DNA of 10,060 nucleotides from Parvibaculum sp049303435. Its GTDB lineage: Bacteria > Pseudomonadota > Alphaproteobacteria > Parvibaculales > Parvibaculaceae. The stretch spans positions 1 to 10,060 of the forward strand of contig JBAQNC010000135.1 of the NCBI GenBank assembly GCA_049303435.1, in the 5' to 3' direction. A program made the translations under genes and the position numbers. Numbering within the stretch: the stretch's first letter is position 1; the number at the start of each line of letters is the position of its first letter. Shown one piece after another: positions 1 through 6,376 of this stretch. Under the pieces are notes generated by a model. It saw nothing but the letters and a program-made list of their open reading frames with translations. It was not told the origin of the DNA and did no database searches.

Positions 1-2
1 GC

Positions 3-863
3 CGCGCGCATGGCATGCGTTTCGGTGTCGGTCTCAGCCCTTATGAAATCTATCGCGACTTCAACGCCGATGTGCGCGAGGCGCTGACGCGCAAACTCGC
101 CTTCCTCGACGAGATCGGCATCGACGATCTGGCCATCCTTTTCGACGATATGAGCGGCGACATTCCCGATCTCGCGCAGCGTCAGGTCGAGATTGCCCAC
201 TGGATCGGCGAGCGCACGGTGGCGAGCCGCCTGCTTGTCTGCCCGAGCTATTACACCGATGACCCGATCCTCGACCGCATCTTCGGCGCGCGACCCGCGA
301 ATTATCTTGAAGACCTCGGTCGCCTGCTCGATCCCGAAATTGAAATCCTCTGGACCGGCGAGGAAGTCTGCGCCCGCGAATTTTCCACCGCCCATCTTGC
401 CCGCGTCACCGCGCAACTGTGCCGCAAGCCATTCCTCTGGGACAATTACCCGGTCAATGACGGTCCGCGCATGTCGCAATTCCTGCACCTGCGCGCCTTC
501 ACGGGCCGTCCGGCGCGCATCGCGGCGCATATCTCCGCTCACGGCGTCAACCCGGCCTCGCAGCCGCATCTCAGCCGCATCCCGGTCCTGACGCTTCCTA
601 TGGCTTACGAGCAGGGCGAGAATTACGCCTATGGCGCCGCGCTTGAAACCGCCGCCGCCAAGGTCCTCGGCCCCGCGTTCGCCAAAACCCTGATCGGCGA
701 TCTGCTTGTCCTGAACGACAGCGGCCTCGACCGTCTCAGCGAAAGCGCGGTGATGAAACTCCGCGCTCGCTACAGCGCCATCGACCACCCCGCTGCGCGC
801 GAAATCATCGATTGGCTCGACGGCGGCTATCGCATCACGCAAGAGATCATGGATACGCAATAA
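3..863 (+). CDS. GH84-type beta-N-acetylglucosaminidase domain protein, 3' part (5' end outside window)
   Basis: This is the C-terminal part of a glycoside hydrolase family 84 domain (PF07555, the O-GlcNAcase/bacterial hyaluronidase family), which removes beta-linked N-acetylglucosamine by substrate-assisted catalysis. Numbering from the Met codon at base 15, the sequence shows a FGVGLSPY strand (3-10), the catalytic Asp pair in LFDDM (Asp44, Asp45), a WTG motif (113-115), and WDNYPVND (142-149). Compared from memory with Clostridium perfringens NagJ, Asp44/45 match Asp297/298, Asn144 matches Asn396 and Asp149 matches Asp401, so the active site looks intact. The Met at base 15 is unlikely to be the true start: it lies at a barrel strand, the frame stays open to the window edge, and the early family motif GxYGxPW is missing. 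The protein ends soon after the barrel in a helical tail, with no carbohydrate-binding or cohesin-type module. The physiological substrate cannot be told from sequence. The gene converges with the kinase gene, 7 bp apart. Confidence 0.87.
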   Translation, partial: RAHGMRFGVGLSPYEIYRDFNADVREALTRKLAFLDEIGIDDLAILFDDMSGDIPDLAQRQVEIAHWIGERTVASRLLVCPSYYTDDPILDRIFGARPANYLEDLGRLLDPEIEILWTGEEVCAREFSTAHLARVTAQLCRKPFLWDNYPVNDGPRMSQFLHLRAFTGRPARIAAHISAHGVNPASQPHLSRIPVLTLPMAYEQGENYAYGAALETAAAKVLGPAFAKTLIGDLLVLNDSGLDRLSESAVMKLRARYSAIDHPAAREIIDWLDGGYRITQEIMDTQ

Positions 864-870
864 GACGTGT

Positions 871-2904
871 TCAGATCGGCAGCGTGAAGGTCACCTGTGT
901 GCCGACGCCTTCGGTGCTGGCGATCTTCAGTGTACCGCCATGCATTTCGACGAGCGAACGCGAGAGCGCGAGGCCAAGCCCCGTACCCTTGTGCTTCTTG
1001 GAATGCTGGCTTTCCACCTGCTCGAACGGACGCCCGATCTTCGGCAGCGCGTGTGCGGGAATGCCGATGCCCGTATCTGTCACGCTGATTGTCACCATGC
1101 GGTCGGTCGCCGAACTCGTCACGTGAATGTCGCCGCCCGCCGGAGTGAACTTGATGGCGTTCGACAGCAGGTTCAGCAGCACCTGCTTGATCGCCCGCTT
1201 GTCGGCTTCCACTTCCGGCAGATCATGCGTGTCGTCGATCACCTTCACCGAGGCGATCTCGGCGCGCCCCGAGACGAGCCGCAGACTTTCGTTGATCACC
1301 TTGGAAAGATCGGTCGCCTGCTTTTCAAGCGTCATCCGACCTGCTTCGATCTTCGACATGTCGAGAATGTCATTGATCAGTTCCAGCAGATGCTGGCCGC
1401 TGGAGTGAATGTCATGGGCGTATTCGACATATTTCGGCGCGCCGAGCGGGCCGAACATCGCCCCTTCCATGATTTCCGAAAAACCGATGATCGCGTTCAG
1501 CGGCGTGCGCAGCTCATGGCTCATATTGGCGAGGAATTCCGACTTCGAGCGATTGGCGCTTTCCGCGCGCGTCTTTTCAGCCGCATATTTTTCGGCGAGG
1601 TCCACCAGCTGGCGCGCCTGATGCTGGAGTTTCAGGCGCGAGGCTTCGAGATCGCGCACCGTCTTTTCCAGCGCCGACTTGTTGTTCGTCAGCGCCGATT
1701 CCTGCACCTTGATCGCGGTAATGTCGGTGCCGACATTCACATGGCCGCCTGCCTGCGTCGGGCGTTCGCTGATCTGCAGCCAGCGCCCGCCGGGCAGCCG
1801 GATTTCCCAGACGCTTTCTTCGAGCCCGCCCGCGCGCGGCCAGTCCGAGCCGATGCCCGCTTCTTCCATCACCTGTTCCAGCGTCGCGCCCTCGGCGATG
1901 GCCTGCACGGGCAGTTGCAGGAATTCGGCGAACTTGTGGTTTGCCGTGACGAGGCGATTGTCCGCGTCCCACAGCGCAAAGGCTTCGCCAATGCTTTCGA
2001 TGGCGTCGCGCAATCGGCCGTTGGCGTCGTGCTCGCGCGCTTCGGCGAGCTTCTGTTCGGTAATGTCGATGGTGATGCCGACGAGCCTTTCGCCCGCCAT
2101 GCGCCCGCCGCCCCAGACCTGACCTTTGGCGCGCACCCAGACATAGCCGCCCTCGGCGTGCCGCAGCCGGAAGGCCGTGTCATAGGAGCGCGAGGCGCGC
2201 GAGGCGGCGCCGATGATGTCATCGATGGCGGAAACGTCGTCGGGATGCGCCAGTTGCTTGATCTCGCCGGGCGACAGCCGCTTGGAAGGCTGGCGCAGCC
2301 CCAGCATGTCGAACATGGCCGACGACCAATAGACGCGATTGGCGGTCAGGTCCCAGTCCCAGATGCCGCAACGCGCACCGGCAAAGGCCATGTCGAAGCG
2401 CAACTGGTTTTCGACCAGCGCCGCTTCGGCGCGCGCATTGCGCGCCCGCAGGCTCACCAGCATGGAGGCGAGAAATACATAGCCGAGCGAGAGCAGGGCG
2501 GCAAAGCCGAGCGCGCGCGAAAAACCGTCCTGCTGGTAGACCGCGATATTGATAGCGCCCAGCGCAATGCCCGTCAGGACAAGCGTCAATCGCACAGCCC
2601 ACCTTGTCGAGATGAGAGGCCGCTTGCTCTCATGGCTCTGTTGCCAGGCCACCGGCTCGCCTCGTGTGCTCGCCTCGGGAATACTCATTTGCGTTACATG
2701 AGGCAGTCTTCCGTCTGCCTCGTCCCCTTCATGTGGACGTGTCGTGTCGAGCGGTGCCGGCGCGGTTCGCCGCACCGGGCGTTCTGAACCGGCGCCACTC
2801 GAATCAGCACTTGAATTTCGATGATTCAGATTGGGTTTGCCCTTGTCCAGCGCGCTTAGACCTTTCTTGTCCGTTCCGGGGTCGGTTTTCGAGAACCGGT
2901 ACAT
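871..2904 (-). CDS. membrane-anchored PAS-PAS sensor histidine kinase, PleC/DivJ-like core
   Basis: A 677-residue inner-membrane histidine kinase that should autophosphorylate and pass phosphate to a response regulator. Order of parts: a polar, probably disordered cytoplasmic tail (1-100); two membrane segments (about 104-123 and 131-152) joined by only a few residues; a PAS_3-like domain (about 165-286, with GIWDWDL); a second PAS domain (about 298-398, with AIESIGEAFALWDADN); a coiled coil (400-455); a HisKA domain with H box FLANMSHELRTPLN (His463); and an HATPase_c domain with N box (Asn578, Asn582), G1 box DTGIG (610-614), F box (Phe627) and G2 box GTGLG (640-644). All catalytic boxes are intact and there is no C-terminal receiver domain. 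The stretch MFGPLGAPKYVEYAHDIH, followed by LINDILDMSKIEAG, is typical of the alphaproteobacterial PleC/DivJ group, but PleC has a large periplasmic domain and this protein does not, so no symbol is given. The start is the first ATG in frame, with only a weak AAGTGAG six bases upstream. The gene lies 50 bp after pepN on the same strand. No response regulator is seen. Confidence 0.93.
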   Translation of the reverse strand: MYRFSKTDPGTDKKGLSALDKGKPNLNHRNSSADSSGAGSERPVRRTAPAPLDTTRPHEGDEADGRLPHVTQMSIPEASTRGEPVAWQQSHESKRPLISTRWAVRLTLVLTGIALGAINIAVYQQDGFSRALGFAALLSLGYVFLASMLVSLRARNARAEAALVENQLRFDMAFAGARCGIWDWDLTANRVYWSSAMFDMLGLRQPSKRLSPGEIKQLAHPDDVSAIDDIIGAASRASRSYDTAFRLRHAEGGYVWVRAKGQVWGGGRMAGERLVGITIDITEQKLAEAREHDANGRLRDAIESIGEAFALWDADNRLVTANHKFAEFLQLPVQAIAEGATLEQVMEEAGIGSDWPRAGGLEESVWEIRLPGGRWLQISERPTQAGGHVNVGTDITAIKVQESALTNNKSALEKTVRDLEASRLKLQHQARQLVDLAEKYAAEKTRAESANRSKSEFLANMSHELRTPLNAIIGFSEIMEGAMFGPLGAPKYVEYAHDIHSSGQHLLELINDILDMSKIEAGRMTLEKQATDLSKVINESLRLVSGRAEIASVKVIDDTHDLPEVEADKRAIKQVLLNLLSNAIKFTPAGGDIHVTSSATDRMVTISVTDTGIGIPAHALPKIGRPFEQVESQHSKKHKGTGLGLALSRSLVEMHGGTLKIASTEGVGTQVTFTLPI

Positions 2905-2939
2905 TTTCGACTCACTTGGCTGTCAGACTCTCACAAATC

Positions 2940-2969
2940 GGCGAGGGTCTTTTGTCAGGCGAGGGTCTT
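2940..2969. repeat. 12-bp direct repeat bracketing the pepN stop codon
   Basis: The 12-mer GGCGAGGGTCTT occurs at 2940-2951 and again at 2958-2969, offset by 18 bp. On the coding (minus) strand the first copy encodes the last four residues of PepN (KTLA); the TGA stop and one codon follow, and then the second copy reads KTLA again in the same frame, followed by Asp, Leu and a second TGA at 2931-2933. The 18-nt offset keeps frame and suggests a small tandem duplication around the stop codon. Chance is not excluded. Confidence 0.75.
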
Positions 2970-5603
2970 CGTCGCGATTTCGAACACGTCCCTCGAAATG
3001 CCCTCAGTGTTTGCGATGCGAGACAATTGTCGTGACATCAATTTACGCCGCTTCGGGTCGAACTGTCTCCAACTCTTGAACGCGCCGAGCAGTCTTGCAG
3101 CCACTTGTGGGTTCAGCGCATCGAGTTCAAGCACCTTGTCGGCGATGAGAGCATACCCCGTCCCGTCGCCAGCATGAAAGCGAAGCTGGTTGGCGGTTGC
3201 GAAACTTGTGATCAGCGCGCGCACCTTGTTGGGGTTTCGTATGGTAAACGCGGGGTGGTGTAACAACCTGTGGACATTGTCGAGTGTGTCTGGCAGGGAC
3301 GACATCGCCTGAATGGCGAGCCATTTGTCCATAACAAGGTGATCGCCCTTCCACTGTCCATAGAAGGAGGCGAGCGCTTTCTCACGTTCGGGACAATCGA
3401 TATTGGCCAGAATGCCAAGCGCGGCGATCTGGTCGGTCATATTGTCGGCCTCCGCAAAATGCTTTGCCGCCAGCGCGATGCCTTCCTCGCCCAGCAGCGC
3501 CAGATAGCCAAGGCAGATATTGCGAAGCGCGCGACGGCCCGCATGCGAGGCGTCGGGGCTGTAAGGCCCGTCGATACGGCAGCGCTCGTAAGCCGCGCGC
3601 AATTCCTTCTCGCATGATTGCGCCATCGCCAGCCGCAGATGCTCGCGCGCGCTATGAATGGCTTCGACATCCACATCCTTGTGAATGATCTGGGCGATGG
3701 TCTGCTCGCCGGGAAGCTGGATCATCTGCGCGACGAAATCGGGATCGTGACGTTTCGATTTGAGCATGGCGCGCATCATGTCGCCGAAGGCCTCGCCCTT
3801 GCGCAACCGTCCGCCGGTCTGCACGGCTTCCACCATGGAGATCATCAGTCCGGTGGCGTAGCGCTGCGCCGCCTCCCAGCGATTGAACGGATCGCTGTCA
3901 TGGCTCATCAGGAACACCCAGTCGCGTTCCTTCATGTTGGTGCTCAGCGTTACCGGCGCGGTAAAGCCGCGCAGTAGCGAGGGCACCGGCCGTTCGCTCA
4001 CATTGCGAAAGCGGAACGTCTGGTCGCGCTCGGTCAGGTTCAGCACGCGCGTCTTGCCCTGGGGCTTGTCCTCGCCGTCGAGTTGCAGCGGCATGTCCTT
4101 GCCGTCCGGTCCCACGAGGCCGATCGCAATCGGAATGTGATAGGGCTCCTTGTGCTTCTGCCCCGGCGTTGGCGCGCAGATCTGGCTTATCTTCAGCGTA
4201 TAGGTCTGGCGTGCCGCATCATAGCGTCCGGACGTCAGCACCTCCGGCGTGCCGGCCTGATTGTACCAGCGCCTGAACTGCGTCAGGTCGAGCTTGGCGC
4301 CATCGGCCAGCGCGTCGAGGAAATTTTCCACCGTCGCCGCCTCGCCGTCATGGCGCTCGAAATAGAGGTCCATGCCCTTGCGGAAGCGCTTGGGCCCCGC
4401 CAGCGTATGGATCATGCGGCAAAGCTCCGCGCCTTTTTCATAGACGGTCGCCGTATAGAAATTGTTGATCTCGATATAGCTCGAGGGGCGCACCGGATGC
4501 GCCAGCGGTCCCTGATCTTCCGGGAACTGATGGCTGCGCAGCAGTCGCACATCCGAAATCCGCTTCACCGGACGCGAGCGCATGTCGGCGGTGAATTCCT
4601 GATCGCGGAAGACGGTCAGCCCTTCCTTCAGACAGAGCTGGAACCAGTCGCGGCAGGTGATGCGGTTGCCCGTCCAGTTGTGGAAATATTCATGCGCGAT
4701 GATCGCTTCGATGGAGGCATAGTCCTGATCCGTCGCCGTATCGGGTCGCGCCAGAATATATTTGTCGTTGAAGACGTTGAGGCCCTTGTTCTCCATCGCC
4801 CCCATGTTGAAGGCGCTCACCGCCACGATCATGAAGATGTCGAGGTCGTATTCGCGCCCGAAGGCTTCCTCGTCCCAGCGCATGGAGCGCTTCAGCGCGT
4901 CCATCGCATAGGCGCAGCGGTCTTCATTGCCGCGTTCGACGAAGATGCGAAGCGTCACCTTGCGCCCCGACATGGTGGTGAACGTGTCTTCCACATGCGC
5001 AAGCTGGCCCGCCACCAGCGCGAAGAGATAGGCGGGCTTGGGATGCGGGTCGTGCCATTCGGCGAAATGCTTGCCGCCGCCGAGCTTGCCGCTCTTGACC
5101 AGATTGCCGTTGGAGAGCAGAACGGAGGCGTCTTTCTCCTTCGCCACGATATGCGTGGTGAAAACCGCCATCACATCGGGCCGGTCGAGATAATAGGTGA
5201 TCCGGCGAAAGCCCTCAGCCTCGCATTGCGTGCAATAGATGTCGTTGGAGAGATAGAGGCCGGAGAGTTGCGTATTGGCTTCCGGCCCGCAGCTCGTGAC
5301 GATCTCCAGTTCGAACGTGCCGTCAGGCAGGTCGGGCAGCGTCAGATTGAGTTCGTCCGCCTGATAGGCATTGGCGCTCAGCTTCTCGCCATTGAGCCGC
5401 ACCTCATGCAGCGCCAGCCGCTCGCCATCGAGCACCAGCGGCTCCGCCTTGTCGGCGGACGCCGGGTTACGCCGCATCTTCATTTTCGACCGCGTCCGCG
5501 TCGCCGTCGGATCAAGCTCGACCTCGAGCCGCACCTCGTCGATCAGAAAGGCAGGCGGTGTATAGGCACTGAGAAGAATAGGGCGGGGGTCTTCAGCTCT
5601 CAT
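2955..5603 (-). CDS. pepN: aminopeptidase N (M1 family zinc metallopeptidase)
   Basis: An 882-residue cytosolic alanyl aminopeptidase that removes N-terminal residues from peptides and serves late steps of protein turnover. The M1 signatures are complete: exopeptidase motif GAMEN (268-272), zinc site HEYFH (304-308) with the third ligand Glu327 exactly 18 residues further on, and catalytic Tyr388 in YEKGAE. Gln126 and Glu128 in TQCEAEGF fit the substrate-binding residues Gln119 and Glu121 of E. coli PepN; the offset of seven holds throughout this region. Length is close to the 870 residues of the E. coli enzyme, and the family's four-domain architecture appears complete, with a helical C-terminal part containing LLGAFKSWRQFDPKRRKLM near the end. 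There is no signal peptide. The ATG at 5603-5601 fits the family start; a GAGG lies 10 bases upstream. The upstream gene ends 148 bp away, so pepN may have its own promoter. The C-terminus KTLA resembles the ALA ending I recall for E. coli PepN, and a second in-frame copy of its codons lies just past the stop. Confidence 0.97.
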   Translation of the reverse strand: MRAEDPRPILLSAYTPPAFLIDEVRLEVELDPTATRTRSKMKMRRNPASADKAEPLVLDGERLALHEVRLNGEKLSANAYQADELNLTLPDLPDGTFELEIVTSCGPEANTQLSGLYLSNDIYCTQCEAEGFRRITYYLDRPDVMAVFTTHIVAKEKDASVLLSNGNLVKSGKLGGGKHFAEWHDPHPKPAYLFALVAGQLAHVEDTFTTMSGRKVTLRIFVERGNEDRCAYAMDALKRSMRWDEEAFGREYDLDIFMIVAVSAFNMGAMENKGLNVFNDKYILARPDTATDQDYASIEAIIAHEYFHNWTGNRITCRDWFQLCLKEGLTVFRDQEFTADMRSRPVKRISDVRLLRSHQFPEDQGPLAHPVRPSSYIEINNFYTATVYEKGAELCRMIHTLAGPKRFRKGMDLYFERHDGEAATVENFLDALADGAKLDLTQFRRWYNQAGTPEVLTSGRYDAARQTYTLKISQICAPTPGQKHKEPYHIPIAIGLVGPDGKDMPLQLDGEDKPQGKTRVLNLTERDQTFRFRNVSERPVPSLLRGFTAPVTLSTNMKERDWVFLMSHDSDPFNRWEAAQRYATGLMISMVEAVQTGGRLRKGEAFGDMMRAMLKSKRHDPDFVAQMIQLPGEQTIAQIIHKDVDVEAIHSAREHLRLAMAQSCEKELRAAYERCRIDGPYSPDASHAGRRALRNICLGYLALLGEEGIALAAKHFAEADNMTDQIAALGILANIDCPEREKALASFYGQWKGDHLVMDKWLAIQAMSSLPDTLDNVHRLLHHPAFTIRNPNKVRALITSFATANQLRFHAGDGTGYALIADKVLELDALNPQVAARLLGAFKSWRQFDPKRRKLMSRQLSRIANTEGISRDVFEIATKTLA

Positions 5604-5676
5604 GGAAAGGCAGCCTCAAGCGCAACGGACCTCAAAGATGGGGGGCGGACCCGTCAAAAAACAGATTTATGACTGC

Positions 5677-5705
5677 TTGATATGCCGATTTTAAGGCGAC
5701 GGCAA
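5677..5705 (-). promoter_or_regulatory. possible sigma-70-type promoter for pepN
   Basis: In the 148-bp gap before pepN, the minus strand reads TTGCCG (5705-5700), a 17-base spacer, then TATCAA (5682-5677). This fits a weak housekeeping promoter with roughly 65-70 bases of leader before the pepN ATG. The spacer region also allows a small TGCCG/CGGCA hairpin. Such matches are common by chance, so this is only a candidate. The rest of the gap (5604-5751) shows no ORF and no strong terminator; a 4-bp GCTG/CAGC stem near 5737-5748 is too short to rely on. Confidence 0.22.
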
Positions 5706-5751
5706 ATGACCGGCCCCTTTTATGGCGCAAATAGCTGCGGACAGCAGATAC

Positions 5752-6291
5752 TCAAACCGGCTTGATGATCTTGACCCGGTCGATGGCGGCTTCCGCTTCC
5801 TGCGCGATCTGGTTGATGTCGTCGGGCAGGTTCTCGCCATTGGCGTTGGCATAATCCACCAACCGGCGCAGCAGCCCCATGAACATCGGAGCCGTCGCCA
5901 TGATCTGGGCCTGAAGCTCGACGCGTTCTGGTGCAAAGTCATATTCGGTGCCCGGCACGCGCCAGCCGCCGCCTTCCTGCGTGCCGGTCATGATGACGGG
6001 AAAGGTGCCGGGATAGGGATGGTGCGAACATTCTTCCGCCGAACGCCATTTGTTCGGCGCGCGCACCACATGCCATTGTTCCATGGCGGGATCGATTTCG
6101 GTGAGCGTCGTGCTTTCTTCGGTCTGGAGTTCCGTGGCGACGAATTCGCGCCCCAGTCCCACGTCGTAAAAGACCTTCAGCGGTTCGGGCACATCCTTCA
6201 CCCAATGCGGGACGATGCGTTCGATCACCGCCCATGTGCCCACGGGGCGAACATAGACGCGCTGGTTCTTGTGAAAGACTGCCTTTGCCAT
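5752..6291 (-). CDS. conserved-looking hypothetical protein, 179 residues
   Basis: I do not recognise this protein by name. It is soluble in appearance, with no signal peptide, membrane segment or familiar catalytic motif. The N-terminal half (1-60, beginning MAKAVFHKNQRVYVRPVGTW) is rich in beta-forming and aromatic residues and could be a small SH3-like barrel; that is inference. The middle has several Trp, His and Gly residues, including HHPYPGTFP (90-98). The C-terminal 60 residues look helical (LQAQIMATAPMFMGLLRRLVDYA, then an acidic helix ending in KIIKPV). Two starts are possible: GTG at 6306, adding five residues (MWLWL), or ATG at 6291. I chose the ATG because MAKAVFHKNQ reads as a natural N-terminus, but neither has a clear ribosome binding site. 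The gene begins 85 bp after the RND permease stop on the same strand, so read-through from the pump operon is possible; it ends 148 bp before pepN. Codon use matches its neighbours, so I regard it as real. Confidence 0.8.
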   Translation of the reverse strand: MAKAVFHKNQRVYVRPVGTWAVIERIVPHWVKDVPEPLKVFYDVGLGREFVATELQTEESTTLTEIDPAMEQWHVVRAPNKWRSAEECSHHPYPGTFPVIMTGTQEGGGWRVPGTEYDFAPERVELQAQIMATAPMFMGLLRRLVDYANANGENLPDDINQIAQEAEAAIDRVKIIKPV

Positions 6292-6292
6292 G

Positions 6293-6334
6293 AGCCATAA
6301 CCACACTGAAAAAAATGACAGAGGGATTATGGCT
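6293..6334. repeat. 8-bp inverted repeat at the start of the hypothetical gene
   Basis: AGCCATAA at 6293-6300 is matched by its reverse complement TTATGGCT at 6327-6334, with a 26-base interval. On the minus strand one arm lies directly upstream of the chosen ATG (6291), so a hairpin in the mRNA could cover the initiation region, or the arms could be a split protein-binding site. The stem is AT-rich and the loop long, so chance is a real possibility. The rest of this 85-bp gap (6292-6376) shows only a 5-bp AGTTA/TAACT pair (6341-6359), no clear promoter, and no terminator for the RND gene. Confidence 0.3.
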
Positions 6335-6376
6335 TGTGCCAGTTAGCGGGAGATTAACTCGGGACTTTATATATCG

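Noticed and set aside
940..2787. A 615-codon plus-strand open frame opposite the histidine kinase
   Set aside because: It is wholly antisense to an intact kinase with all catalytic boxes. Its translation is rich in Arg, His and Ala with no domain, as expected for the shadow frame of GC-rich coding DNA.
4083..5672. A 529-codon plus-strand open frame opposite pepN
   Set aside because: Antisense shadow of pepN; its composition is Arg/His/Ala-rich with no recognisable motif, and it would need overlapping coding across a conserved enzyme.
5737..5748. Short GCTG/CAGC hairpin after the hypothetical gene as a terminator
   Set aside because: A four-base-pair stem followed by only a few T residues is too weak to call a Rho-independent terminator.
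5722..6300. A 192-codon plus-strand open frame opposite the small hypothetical gene
   Set aside because: The minus-strand frame has the more natural protein composition and order of secondary-structure elements, and it lies in the same direction as its neighbours; the plus-strand frame looks like an antisense shadow. I hold this with moderate certainty because neither product is recognised.
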